A DNA stretch of 64,000 nucleotides from Candidatus Accumulibacter contiguus (GCF_012940005.1 NZ_SPMX01000006.1:214180-278179), one strand, 5' to 3'; positions 18,807-28,152 are shown, counted from the first letter of the stretch. Numbers and translations: made by a program. Notes: generated by a model from the sequence alone, not told the origin.

Positions 18807-19955
18807 ATGATAAACGCTGCAGATTTCGTCGACGCTGCACAGCGGCGCGGCTACGGTCTTTGGGCAGGTGTCCCGTGCTCCTACCTGCAACCCTTCATCA
18901 ACCATGTGATCGGTCGCGACGATGTGCGCTACGTTTCAGCGGCCAACGAGGGCGACGCCGTGGCCATCACCGCTGGAGCTGAACTGGGCGGCGTCCGGGC
19001 GATCGCCATGTTTCAGAATTCCGGCCTCGGCAATGCGCTCAGCCCGCTGACCTCGCTCAACCACGTCTTCGCCATCCCCAGCCTTCTTATCATCACGCTG
19101 CGCGGCGAGCCCGGTGGCCCCCCGGACGAACCACAGCATGCGCTTATGGGCCCAATCACCACATGCATGCTCGAGACCATGGAAATTCCCTGGGAATATT
19201 TCCCGAGCAAGGCCGGTACGATCGGAGTCTGCCTCGACCGGGTCGACGACTACTCCCGGCGGAGTTCACGACCCTACGCACTAGTCATGCGCAAGAATTC
19301 GGTCGAGGCCTGGCCGTCACCACCACTGGCACCACTCAAAGCCGTGCGGGTTTCTGGGCGAAGCGGTGGACCGCCGGCCCCGGCGCTCTTCTGCCGGCAC
19401 GAATTTCTGCGTGCCATCCAGCAAAGTACCGGCCCCGACGATCTGATCATCGCCACCACCGGCTACACTGGCCGAGAACTCTACGCACTCTCTGACCGCT
19501 GCAATCAGTTTTACATGGTCGGTTCAATGGGCTGCGCTTCGAGCTTTGGTCTCGGATTGGCGATCGCACAGCCGCAGCGTCGGGTGATTGTCCTCGACGG
19601 AGATGGAGCCGCCCTGATGCGCCTCGGCGCGCTCGCCGCCGTCGGCCGCGAGGCACCGGCCCGACTGACGCACGTCGTCTTCGACAACGGCATCCACGAG
19701 TCCACAGGCGGTCAGGCGACCGCCGCGCCCGGTATCGACTTCGCTGCAATCGCTACTGCTTGCGGCTACCGCCACGCCGGGGTGGCGACGACTCCGGCCG
19801 AACTGCTGGCGCAACTCGGCACGGCAGACGGCCCGCGATTCGTTCAAGTACCGGTGCTTCCCGGCGCGCTGCCCGACCTGCCGCGCCCGCGCGTCGCGCC
19901 GGCGGAAGTCGCAGCACGCCTGCGCGCCACGCTCGCCGTAGGCGGCCGGCCATGA
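18807..19955 (+). CDS. ppd: Phosphonopyruvate decarboxylase
   Basis: A 382-residue thiamine-diphosphate enzyme that decarboxylates phosphonopyruvate to phosphonoacetaldehyde, pulling the unfavourable mutase step forward. The N-terminal half has GVPCSYLQPFIN and AANEGDAVAITAG with the conserved Glu, then LRGEPGGPPDEPQH. The C-terminal half has the metal motif LDGDGAALMRLG with Asn in FDNGIHES. Length matches Ppd/AepY/Fom2-type enzymes, shorter than acetolactate synthases because the middle domain is absent. The ATG follows the TAG of pepM with no gap and has GGAGG 7 bases upstream. Confidence 0.95.
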   Translation: MINAADFVDAAQRRGYGLWAGVPCSYLQPFINHVIGRDDVRYVSAANEGDAVAITAGAELGGVRAIAMFQNSGLGNALSPLTSLNHVFAIPSLLIITLRGEPGGPPDEPQHALMGPITTCMLETMEIPWEYFPSKAGTIGVCLDRVDDYSRRSSRPYALVMRKNSVEAWPSPPLAPLKAVRVSGRSGGPPAPALFCRHEFLRAIQQSTGPDDLIIATTGYTGRELYALSDRCNQFYMVGSMGCASSFGLGLAIAQPQRRVIVLDGDGAALMRLGALAAVGREAPARLTHVVFDNGIHESTGGQATAAPGIDFAAIATACGYRHAGVATTPAELLAQLGTADGPRFVQVPVLPGALPDLPRPRVAPAEVAARLRATLAVGGRP

Positions 19956-21043
19956 TCCTGCTCAATCCTGGACCGGTTACACTGTCGCAACGCGTGCGCA
20001 ACGCACTACTTCACGAGGACCTCTGCCATCGTGAAAGCGAGTTTGCCGAACTCAGCCTCGACCTCCGCGCCCGCATCGAACGGGTCTACCCGGAAGCGGC
20101 AGCGGACTTTACGGCGGTGCTGCTGACCGGATCGGGCACGGCTGCAGTCGAGGCGATGCTGAACAGCATCGTGCCACCGACAGCGAGATGCCTGGTGGTC
20201 GCCAACGGCGTTTATGGCGAACGAATGGCAACGATGCTGGCACGACATCGTCGCCCGCATGCGCTGATCGATTCGCCGTGGCTGTCCCCGATCCCGCTGC
20301 AACGGATCGACGAGGCTCTGGTCGCCGATCCTGGTATCGCCTTTGTCGCCTGCGTGCAGCACGAGACGACGACCGGCCGCCTCAACGACATCGACAGCCT
20401 GGGCGCGATCTGCCGCCGGCACGGCGTCAACCTGCTGCTCGACGCAGTCAGCAGCTTCGCCGCCGAGGAGCTGCGCTTCGCAGAGTGGAACCTGGTCGCT
20501 GTTGCTGCGGCGGCGAACAAGTGCCTGCACGGAATCCCCGGCACGGCCTTCGTCCTCGCCCGCCGCGACCTGCTCACCGGCTGCGCTGACCACGCCGATT
20601 CGCTCTATCTAGACCTGTACCCGCTGTTCCGCGAACAGCAGGCCGGCTGGTCGCCCTTCACTCAATCGGTACAAGGATTCTTCGCCCTGCAGGAAGCCTT
20701 GCGCGAGTTCGCCGATGCCGGCGGCCAGCCGGCGCGGCGGCATCGCTACCTGGCCATCTCGTCACGCCTACGCCGCGAACTGCCGACGCTGGGAGCCGAA
20801 CTGTTGCTCGCCGAGGCCGACTATGCCTCGATGCTCACATCCTTCAGGCTACCCTTCGGCAACCGCTACGCGACAGTGCACGACGGGCTCAAACGCGCCG
20901 GTTTCACCATCTACGCCGGCCAAGGCCCGCTGGCCGCCGATGTCTTCCGCATCGCCGGCATGGGCGCCATCACAGATGCCGACGTAGACCGCCTGCTGGC
21001 TGCCTGTTGCGAACTGCTCGCCGGCCCCGAAGCGGCGCCATGA
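19952..21043 (+). CDS. aepZ: 2-aminoethylphosphonate aminotransferase (AEP-forming)
   Basis: A 363-residue fold-type I PLP enzyme that interconverts phosphonoacetaldehyde and 2-aminoethylphosphonate (AEP). The start at 19952 forms ATGA with the stop of ppd and gives the family N terminus ILLNPGPVTLS. Motifs include LTGSGTAAVEAMLNS, the PLP-ring Asp164 in LLLDAVSSF, and the Schiff-base Lys190 in ANKCLHG. PhnW proteins use the same fold to degrade AEP, but with pepM and ppd upstream the synthetic direction is the natural reading. Its stop overlaps the next start (ATGA). Confidence 0.93.
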   Translation: MILLNPGPVTLSQRVRNALLHEDLCHRESEFAELSLDLRARIERVYPEAAADFTAVLLTGSGTAAVEAMLNSIVPPTARCLVVANGVYGERMATMLARHRRPHALIDSPWLSPIPLQRIDEALVADPGIAFVACVQHETTTGRLNDIDSLGAICRRHGVNLLLDAVSSFAAEELRFAEWNLVAVAAAANKCLHGIPGTAFVLARRDLLTGCADHADSLYLDLYPLFREQQAGWSPFTQSVQGFFALQEALREFADAGGQPARRHRYLAISSRLRRELPTLGAELLLAEADYASMLTSFRLPFGNRYATVHDGLKRAGFTIYAGQGPLAADVFRIAGMGAITDADVDRLLAACCELLAGPEAAP

Positions 21044-21789
21044 TCGATACGGCGGTCATTCTCGCGGCCGGCCGCGGCACTCGGCTGGAGGCGCTCGGGA
21101 CGCAGATCCCGAAGGGTTTCATCCGTCTCGGCGAGCGACCCATCGTCGAGGAATCGATTATCCGCCTGCGGCGCGCCGGCATCAGCCGCATCATCATCGT
21201 CACCGGTCACCTCGACGAGCACTACCGGGACCTAGCAGCACGCTTGGGTAGCGGCATCGAACGAGTGCACAATCCGCTGTTTTCTGAATCCGGCAGCATG
21301 CACTCGCTGTACGCCGCACGTGACCTGCTAACCGACAGCGATTTCCTGCTGCTCGAATCGGACCTGACCTTCGAGCAACGCGCGCTGTCGGCCGTGCTCG
21401 AGCATGCTGGCACCGACGTGCTGCTATGTTCCGGAACCAGCGCATCCGGTGACGAGGTATATGTCGAGGCTGACGGCAACCGCCTGGTTAATGTATCCAA
21501 GCGTCGCGCCGATCTCGGAGGGGCGGTGATCGGCGAACTGGTCGGCATCACGCGCGTGTCGGCACCGCTCTACCGGGGCATGCTGGCCAGCGCCGAAGCA
21601 CATTTCCGTAATTCGCTGCGCCTCGAGTACGAGCACGCGCTGGTCGCCGCAGGTTGCGACCGCGCAGTCGACTGCCTGCTCGTAGACAATCTGCTGTGGG
21701 CCGAGATCGACGACGCCCACCAACTCGAACGTGCGGCACAGTACATCTATCCGCACATCGTTTCGCGCGAGCACGGCCTTGCGGACTAG
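21040..21789 (+). CDS. pntC: PntC-like phosphonate cytidylyltransferase
   Basis: A 249-residue nucleotidyltransferase with an intact signature, ILAAGRGTRLEALG followed by PKGF, plus GERPIVEESI, the acidic LLLESDLTFE and WAEIDDAHQLERA near the C terminus. PntC enzymes couple AEP to CTP, giving CMP-AEP, the activated form used to decorate surface glycans. The substrate is inferred from position: it is coupled by ATGA to the AEP transaminase. LicC-type phosphocholine cytidylyltransferases are the nearest alternative, but no choline genes are present. Confidence 0.85.
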   Translation: MIDTAVILAAGRGTRLEALGTQIPKGFIRLGERPIVEESIIRLRRAGISRIIIVTGHLDEHYRDLAARLGSGIERVHNPLFSESGSMHSLYAARDLLTDSDFLLLESDLTFEQRALSAVLEHAGTDVLLCSGTSASGDEVYVEADGNRLVNVSKRRADLGGAVIGELVGITRVSAPLYRGMLASAEAHFRNSLRLEYEHALVAAGCDRAVDCLLVDNLLWAEIDDAHQLERAAQYIYPHIVSREHGLAD

Positions 21790-21793
21790 GCCC

Positions 21794-22049
21794 ATGGACC
21801 ACTGGAAATCCGTTTGGGGCCGCCATACAACCAACACTGCAAGCTCACCACCGCAGGCGCTAATCGACCTCGATGCTGCTTTGATAAAGGCGCCGGGTGC
21901 ATCGCCGAACGTGCTTGCTAGCACCGCGATAGCTTCCGCGGAACTGCGCGCGAGCATGGCTTCAGTGTCGAGATCTTCGACCAGTGCATCGATAACTACG
22001 CGTAGAACGCCTTCCACTTCAACTGCCTGCTGTGCAGGGAACCGAGCCG
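21794..22049 (+). pseudogene. Possible remnant of a SAM-dependent methyltransferase gene
   Basis: A reading frame opens at ATG 21794 with MDHWKSVWGRH and ALIDLDA, wording that resembles the first 40 residues of class I methyltransferases found in glycan clusters. After a GAT codon the sense continues only in another frame (FDKGAGCIAERA, stop at 21917-21919), as if about two extra bases were present. Further fragments such as EHGFSVEIFDQCIDNYA are separated by stops. No motif I glycine loop is found. It fills the only large gap in the phosphonate operon. The methyltransferase identity is weak; the decayed state is clearer. Confidence 0.4.
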
Positions 22050-23234
22050 ATGAATCGCAACCGCTACAGGAATTTCTGGAACCGTCGCCTTGAACGGACA
22101 ATGGATATCGAGACTCTGCTGATCGATGACCCCGCAGGTCTAGTCAACGTACGGCCGCGGCATTTCATGAAGCGCGAAATCACCTTCTTCCACACCGACA
22201 AGGTTGAGTGGCAGACGATGCGGCCGGTCGCCGTCGAAGCCGAACGGCGTGGCTACCGCGTCGAATTCAGCGACCGCATCGATGCACCCTCAGAGATCGG
22301 CGTCTACTGCTCGCATAGCCCTTCGCCGAGGAACAGTCGCTTCTCGGCAATCATGCTGCACGACCTCGCGCAGCGGCACGATATCTGGCCGGACTATTGG
22401 CTGACCGAGCCATGGAACGAATTCGATCTCGGCTTCCTGCCGGGACCGAGTTGGGGTGAACGCTGGTACCGGTCGTCGCTGCAGCCGCAGAGTCGGCCGA
22501 GGCGCGGCGTCTTCCAACTCGGCTGGCCAAAAGCCGATTCGCTATTCAACTGTCGCGAAAACTTCCAGCGCGAGGCCGACGAACTGCGTCACCAGCTTGG
22601 GCTACGCCACGATTTCAGCATTCTCTACGCGCCGTCATGGGAAAACCACGGCAAACAGGACGATTTCGTCCGTGCGCTCAGCGATCTACCGTTCAACCTG
22701 CTGCTCAAGCAAGCCCCGTGGTCGGATCGATATCCCGAAGTACTGGCCAGCATCGCGGAAATGAATATGTTGCACCGCAACGCCAGTCCCAATGTCCACA
22801 TCATCGACCCCGAAGTCGGCATCCTCCACTGCCTGGCACTCGCCGACCTGATGGTTTCAGACGAATCGAGCGTGTTGATCGAGGCACTATTGCTCGACGT
22901 CCCCGGCATCGCCGTGATGGACTGGCTGATTCCCGATACCTCACCAGCGCGAAGAGCCTGCGTGCCTTTCGACTTCGTCACCCGGATCGAGCGAGGCGCG
23001 CTGCGGGCGATGGTAACCAACATGATCGAGTGCCTACCCGAAACACGCTCAGAACTCGCCGCGGTACGCGAGCGCCACTTTTCATGCCTCGGCCAAAGCG
23101 CGGCGCGGATCATGGACGTCCTCGACGCCTGCGTCGAAGACCGACCGATCCCGCACGCGCCCCTTTCGGCAGCGCCCACTTCGCTGCCGTCGCGCATCTG
23201 GTCAAAGCTGTGCGCACTCGGCCACTGCCGATGA
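22050..23234 (+). CDS. TagF-like (CDP-glycerol glycerophosphotransferase family) transferase, candidate phosphonoalkyl transferase
   Basis: About 394 residues; ATG at 22050 has AGGGA 9 bases upstream, and ATG at 22101 is an alternative that loses 17 residues. The C-terminal half carries family PF04464 marks: ILYAPSWENHGK, LLKQAPW, HIIDPEVGILHCLALADLMV and VSDESSVLIEALLLDVPGI. Known members transfer glycerol- or ribitol-phosphate from CDP-alcohols to teichoic acid or capsule, releasing CMP. Here the only cytidylyl donor gene next door is pntC, so transfer of an AEP group from CMP-AEP to the polysaccharide is the attractive inference; it has not been shown for this family as far as the sequence can tell. 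The end overlaps the next gene by ATGA. Confidence 0.8.
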   Translation: MNRNRYRNFWNRRLERTMDIETLLIDDPAGLVNVRPRHFMKREITFFHTDKVEWQTMRPVAVEAERRGYRVEFSDRIDAPSEIGVYCSHSPSPRNSRFSAIMLHDLAQRHDIWPDYWLTEPWNEFDLGFLPGPSWGERWYRSSLQPQSRPRRGVFQLGWPKADSLFNCRENFQREADELRHQLGLRHDFSILYAPSWENHGKQDDFVRALSDLPFNLLLKQAPWSDRYPEVLASIAEMNMLHRNASPNVHIIDPEVGILHCLALADLMVSDESSVLIEALLLDVPGIAVMDWLIPDTSPARRACVPFDFVTRIERGALRAMVTNMIECLPETRSELAAVRERHFSCLGQSAARIMDVLDACVEDRPIPHAPLSAAPTSLPSRIWSKLCALGHCR

Positions 23235-25016
23235 ACGATCGCACTTACATCTTCGATTCCGAACTGCGAATCTGGAGAACACCGACGCACGACAGCATTG
23301 CTTATTCCGACGGTGACGAGGTCGAGCGCCGCCTACTGTCCATCCTGAAGCAGACTCGCGACCTGAGTTCGACCTCGGATGAGTTGCGAAAGCAGATTGT
23401 CGATTGGCCCACCGAATATCACTTCAGTCCTACTCGCGCCAACCTGCTGCGACCCTTTCGTATTGACAAATCGCAACGCATATTGGAATTGGGATGCGGG
23501 TGCGGCAACCTAACGCGCTATCTGGGAGAATCCGGGGCACATGTCACCGCGGTTGAGGGCAGCGTCGTACGTGCGAGCATCGCCGCGGAGCGGTGTCGTG
23601 ACCTCGCCAATGTCATGATCGTGGCTGATAGCATCGAATTATTTACGTCAGCAGGTGGATTCGATATGGTCACGCTGATTGGCGTTCTGGAATATGCACC
23701 ACTTTTTTTTCGCGGGCGATAACCCAGCGTTGCAATGCCTTGCTGCCGCTCGTCATTTGTTAGCTCCAGGTGGAACAATGCTGCTCGCCATTGAAAATCA
23801 GCTTGGTCTGAAGTACTTCAACGGTTGCACAGAGGATCACACGCGCAAACTTTTCTTCGGAGTCCAGGACCAGTACAGTCCCTCTACGCCTGTAACCTTC
23901 GGGCGCACTGAACTGAAGCGTCTTGTTGAAACTGTGGGTTTTAGCCATACCCATTTCCTGTTTCCTTTCCCGGACTATAAGCTTCCCGAAATCCTGATCT
24001 CGGAAGAGGCACAGACTGCTGCTGGCCTTAGTTTGTACAACTTGCTCACCCAAAGCCATGGTCGAGATTATTCCGGGCATCGCCTGAAAACATTCGATGA
24101 GCATCTCGTCTGGCGAGCCATTGAGCGTAACGGCCTCATTGGCGACCTGGCAAATTCTTTTCTGATCGTCGCCAGCACCGACGAAACCAATGTCCTTTCT
24201 GTGTTCCATGATCCATGGCTGGCAAAAATTTATGCCGCATCGAGAAAGCCTGCGTGGGCTTCAGAAACAACCATACGCCGCAACTCATCAGGTCTGAGGG
24301 TCGGGAAATCAGGTCTTGGGATAGCCAACAGCAAGGAGATAGCTGTTGGATCATTTACTCTCTCGCACCAGCTCTCATCCGACGAGCCCTACCTACCGGG
24401 CGATCTGCTGCTGCACAAATTCCAGCGCCTGGCTCCGGATGGCGATCTTGAGAAATTTGCCAAGCTGGCTCGTCAATGGCTTGATTTTCTTCTGCAGGGT
24501 AACGCCCCTGGTGGCGTTTCCTTGAGTGATCGTCTAGTCCCGGGCCATTACCTGGACTGCATCCCTGCAAATCTGATTGTTACGGATACAGGGGTCTTGA
24601 CCATGATTGATCTTGAATGGCATGTGCGCGAACCGATTCCATTGGCTTGGGTTATCCTGCGTGGCCTTGTCAACACACTTTATCAATGCACGTTTCCAGA
24701 TAATTTCGGACACAGAAATTGCCAAGGAGTGATTGCCGAATTGCTCTCGCTGATGGATGTTGATGTCAAACCCGCCACGTACGAAGATGTTGCTGTACTG
24801 GAAACCGCTTTTCAAGAGGCTTGCCGTGATGACCATCTGTCCCGGGATGATTTTCGAGTTGCTCTGGCGAACGCTGTTCCGCAGCGGGCACCCGTGGAAA
24901 GAGCGTGCGAGGTTGAAATGCTTGTGGCGCGAATTGAAGCTTACGAGAATTCGCTATCCTGGCGCATTACCCGGCCGCTCCGATACCTTGCCCGCGTCTT
25001 GCTTGGGCGAAAATAG
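23231..25016 (+). pseudogene. Methyltransferase with kinase-like C-terminal domain, split by a poly-T frameshift
   Basis: Two open pieces, 23231-23722 and about 23709-25016, together give a protein of about 594 residues. The first has methyltransferase motif I ILELGCGCGNLTRYLG and runs to GVLEYAPLFF; the second continues at once with AGDNPALQCLAAARHLLAPGG in the +1 frame. The switch is at eight T (23703-23710); seven would restore the frame. The second half has HYLDCIPANLI and LTMIDLEW, which look like a kinase/APH catalytic loop and metal Asp, and ends in a SLSWRITRPLR tail common in glycan enzymes. The layout recalls WbdD, the methyltransferase-kinase that caps ABC-exported O-chains. Base composition is more AT-rich than in the neighbours. 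Real decay, phase variation or base-calling error are all possible. Confidence 0.75.
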
Positions 25017-25027
25017 CTGATTGCCCC

Positions 25028-25831
25028 ATGATTGATAGTCCAATGAACCGAATATTGATAAGGGCGCGTTCCCTGATATTCAAGCTCAAGACGCGCTTTC
25101 ACAGTGGGTCGCTCCATCGTTACGAGTACCTGGTGGATCTGGCCGATGACTCCGCGCCCGCCAGTGTCGTGCGCTTTGTTGGACAAGACCGCAAGGTACT
25201 CGAAATCGGCGCCGGCCCCGGTTCCATCACGAGATTCCTGAGCGGAAAGAATCGGTGCCACGTGACGGCGGCCGAAGTCGACGACAGTGCCATCGAAAAA
25301 CTCCGGCAGTTCTGCGATCGGGTGATCAAGTTGGATCTGAACGCGCCGAATTGGACGGACAGCTTGCAGGAAGAGGGCTTGTTCGAGGTGGTGGTTATCG
25401 CCGACGTGCTGGAGCATCTCTACGATCCATGGCAAGTACTTCAGGACGCCAAGCGCTTGCTGGCACCGGGCGGCCATCTGGTCGTCTCGCTTCCACATGC
25501 AGCGCACTGTGCGATCGTTGCCTGCCTGATCGAGGGCGATTTCGAGTATCGCGATTGGGGACTGCTGGACCGAACCCATATCCGTTTCTTTGGCATGCGC
25601 AACATACAGAACCTGTTCGATGGCGCCGGGCTCAGTATCGTGGATGCACACTTTGTCGTCAAAGCACCCGAGCAGACCGAACTCGTCGCGCATTGGAACA
25701 ATCTGCCGGCGCCTCTGCGCGCGATGCTTGCACTAGGCCCGCACGCTAAGGTCTATCAAGTGGTCGTAAAAGCGACGGCAGGCAGCCCCGCACTAAAGCT
25801 CACTGAACTTCCCGTCTCAACCGCCATGTAG
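25028..25831 (+). CDS. Class I SAM-dependent methyltransferase
   Basis: A 267-residue cytoplasmic methyltransferase. SAM motif I is VLEIGAGPGSITRFLS (about residue 58), with a post-motif acidic residue in AAEVDD, then VVIADVLEHLYDPW and LAPGGHLVVSLPH, typical of Methyltransf_11/23 proteins. It follows the frameshifted methyltransferase by 11 bases and precedes the WbsX gene by 25. The substrate is probably a sugar or lipid-linked intermediate of the glycan; nothing in the sequence fixes it. A second ATG five codons in (MNRILI) is an alternative start. Confidence 0.88.
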   Translation: MIDSPMNRILIRARSLIFKLKTRFHSGSLHRYEYLVDLADDSAPASVVRFVGQDRKVLEIGAGPGSITRFLSGKNRCHVTAAEVDDSAIEKLRQFCDRVIKLDLNAPNWTDSLQEEGLFEVVVIADVLEHLYDPWQVLQDAKRLLAPGGHLVVSLPHAAHCAIVACLIEGDFEYRDWGLLDRTHIRFFGMRNIQNLFDGAGLSIVDAHFVVKAPEQTELVAHWNNLPAPLRAMLALGPHAKVYQVVVKATAGSPALKLTELPVSTAM

Positions 25832-25856
25832 GCGATAGTGATATTCGGAAACCAGT

Positions 25857-27137
25857 ATGGATCCAGCAATCAGCGCAACACCCGACAGCAAACAATCAGC
25901 GGCAGCCCGCGGCATCAGGACGGTAGCGTTTTTTCTGCCGCAGTTCCACCCTATTCCAGAAAACGATGCGTGGTGGGGCAAGGGCTTTACCGAATGGACC
26001 AATGTCACCAAGGCAGCCGCGCTTTTTCCCGGCCACTACCAGCCCCATTACCCGGCCGATCTGGGTTACTACGACCTGCGCCTGACGGAGACCCGGCATG
26101 AGCAGATTGCAATGGCGCGGAGTTACGGAATCGACGCCTTCTGCTACCACTACTACTGGTTCTCAGGCAAGCGGTTGCTCAATCGACCGCTGGACGAGAT
26201 GCTCGCTGATAGCGAAAGCAATATGCCCTTCTGTCTTTGCTGGGCCAACGAAAACTGGACCCGGCGCTGGGATGCAGCCGAGCATGAGATCCTCATTGCC
26301 CAAAACTATCTGCCTGACGATGATCTGAAATTCATTCGCGACCTGACACCCTACCTCAGCGATGCGCGCTATCTCAGGTTTGACGGTGTGCCCCTTCTGA
26401 TCGTCTATCGTCCCCAGCAGCTTCCGGATCCTAGGAAGACTGCCTCGATCTGGCGCGACTACTGCAAAGCCAACGGTATCGGCGAAATATACTTATGTGC
26501 AGCGCTGACCCACGGTAATTTCGACTACTCGGCGTTCGGTTTCGACAGCGGCGTTGAATTTCCTCCGCACAACCTGACGGTCAGGGGACGAGATGACAGA
26601 TTGGCGTTCTCGCAACCCTTCCTGGGACACGCCGTAATGTTCCATGATATTGCCGAAAGCTACCTGAAAAGGACTTACACGGCGGCCAACGTGTTCCGCT
26701 GCGTATTCCCGTCCTGGGACAATACCGCCCGGACCGGGAACCGCGCTCTGATTGTTCTGAACGGAACTCCGGCAAACTACGAGTACTGGCTGAGCGAGGC
26801 AATCCGGCGCACGGCGATGGATTTTCCGGGAAAAGAACGCCTGGTCTTCATCAATGCTTGGAACGAGTGGGCAGAAGGTTGCCACCTGGAGCCTGACCAG
26901 AAATTCGGGCGACAGTTTCTGGAAGCCACCCGATTTTCCGTGCTGGGAATCAGCCGCTGGACCGATTTTTCCGACAAGGAGATTCCGGAACAGGAGCAAC
27001 CCGGCGGCTGGTCGCTCCTTGGTCATCTGACCGCGCTGGTCACCCACCATTATTTCCGTTACAAACGCCGCCTGATATTCAAGATTCACCAAATGCCCCG
27101 CATCAAGCGTATCGTGAAGTTCCTTCTGCTGCGGTAG
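25857..27137 (+). CDS. WbsX-like (GH99-like) glycan biosynthesis protein
   Basis: A 426-residue member of the Glyco_tranf_WbsX family: AFFLPQFHPIPENDAWWGKG, then FTEWTNV, DAFCYHYYWFSGKRLL, CWANENWTRRWD and, late, FINAWNEWAEGCHLEP. Such proteins have a TIM-barrel fold related to glycoside hydrolase family 99 and occur in O-antigen and rhamnan clusters; their reaction (transfer or hydrolysis) is not well settled. No signal peptide is present, so it is probably cytoplasmic. It sits between a methyltransferase and a GT2 gene in the same direction. Confidence 0.9.
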   Translation: MDPAISATPDSKQSAAARGIRTVAFFLPQFHPIPENDAWWGKGFTEWTNVTKAAALFPGHYQPHYPADLGYYDLRLTETRHEQIAMARSYGIDAFCYHYYWFSGKRLLNRPLDEMLADSESNMPFCLCWANENWTRRWDAAEHEILIAQNYLPDDDLKFIRDLTPYLSDARYLRFDGVPLLIVYRPQQLPDPRKTASIWRDYCKANGIGEIYLCAALTHGNFDYSAFGFDSGVEFPPHNLTVRGRDDRLAFSQPFLGHAVMFHDIAESYLKRTYTAANVFRCVFPSWDNTARTGNRALIVLNGTPANYEYWLSEAIRRTAMDFPGKERLVFINAWNEWAEGCHLEPDQKFGRQFLEATRFSVLGISRWTDFSDKEIPEQEQPGGWSLLGHLTALVTHHYFRYKRRLIFKIHQMPRIKRIVKFLLLR

Positions 27138-27144
27138 CGCGCAC

Positions 27145-28152
27145 ATGTCCATCCCTGATGCCTCTGTCGAGCGGCGACTTTGCGCTGTGATCGTCACCTA
27201 TGGCGAACGCTACAGTTTCCTCGCGCAGGTAATCGGCCAACTGGCCAGCGCGCCGGTCAGCCATATCGTCGTGGTCTTCAATGGCAACTACCATCCGGAA
27301 CTGATTCCGACGTCCGTGTCCATCGTGCCGGTCGTCCTGCCGGAAAACCTCGGTAGCGCCTGGGGTTACCGCGCGGGTATTGAGACAGCACTCAAACTCG
27401 ACTGCGATTATTTTCTCTTCCTAGACGACGACAACTTACCGGTATCGAACTGCATCGACAGTTTGTTCGCCGAGCATTTGCGTCTCGGAAGCGGTCCGCT
27501 TCTGGCGTTGCAAGCCTTTCGCCGGTCCCAGCCCTGGCAAAGAATCCTAGTAAGCCAAGGAGTGATGCCGATCGGTCGTCCGAATACTTTTGGTTGGTTT
27601 CATGCATTCAACGAACGACATCTGCTGAAGCGTCAACTGTTTGGCGCCAACTCGACAGGCAAGGATTCGGCGCCACCGGCCCATGGTATTTTCAGAATCG
27701 GCCTCGCCGCCTATGGCGGCTTATTCGCTACCCGGGAAACGCTTCTGCTTGGCGAGCTCCCTGATCCGCGGTACTTCTGTTATTATGACGACCTTGACTT
27801 CAGCAACCGCCTGACGCAAAGAGGTGTCACAATCTTCCTCTGTGCCGGCGCAGTCGTAGACGATCTGGAGGCCTCATGGCACGCGCAAGATTCTCGGGTG
27901 CATCCCGCGTTTTCGCCCCAGACGCCTGATCAAAAGGTTTATCTCGATCTGCGCAATGCCTTCATCTTCTATCGCTCAATGACGACAAGTCGTGTTGCGT
28001 TTTTCATTAATGGAATTGGCTTCTGGCTGGGCATTGCCTATCTGGCCCTGTTCAGGTCTGCGGATATCCGCACCACGGCCAGACGCCTTAAGCTGATTTT
28101 CCATGCCGCAAGGAAAGGTTTGCGTGGAGAATTCGCGCTATGCCCAGTGTAG
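27145..28152 (+). CDS. GT2 family glycosyltransferase (rhamnosyltransferase-like)
   Basis: A 335-residue GT-A fold transferase: AVIVTYGERYSFLAQVIGQL at the N terminus, NLGSAWGYRAGIE, the metal-binding FLFLDDDNLP (the DxD equivalent) and YYDDLDFSNRLTQRG as the acceptor/catalytic acidic loop. This arrangement is usual in rhamnosyl- and galactofuranosyltransferases of surface polysaccharides. A hydrophobic stretch near residues 275-295 may attach it to the inner membrane. It begins 7 bases after the WbsX gene. Its end is overlapped by the former start of the decayed thiamine-enzyme copy at 28140. Confidence 0.9.
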   Translation: MSIPDASVERRLCAVIVTYGERYSFLAQVIGQLASAPVSHIVVVFNGNYHPELIPTSVSIVPVVLPENLGSAWGYRAGIETALKLDCDYFLFLDDDNLPVSNCIDSLFAEHLRLGSGPLLALQAFRRSQPWQRILVSQGVMPIGRPNTFGWFHAFNERHLLKRQLFGANSTGKDSAPPAHGIFRIGLAAYGGLFATRETLLLGELPDPRYFCYYDDLDFSNRLTQRGVTIFLCAGAVVDDLEASWHAQDSRVHPAFSPQTPDQKVYLDLRNAFIFYRSMTTSRVAFFINGIGFWLGIAYLALFRSADIRTTARRLKLIFHAARKGLRGEFALCPV

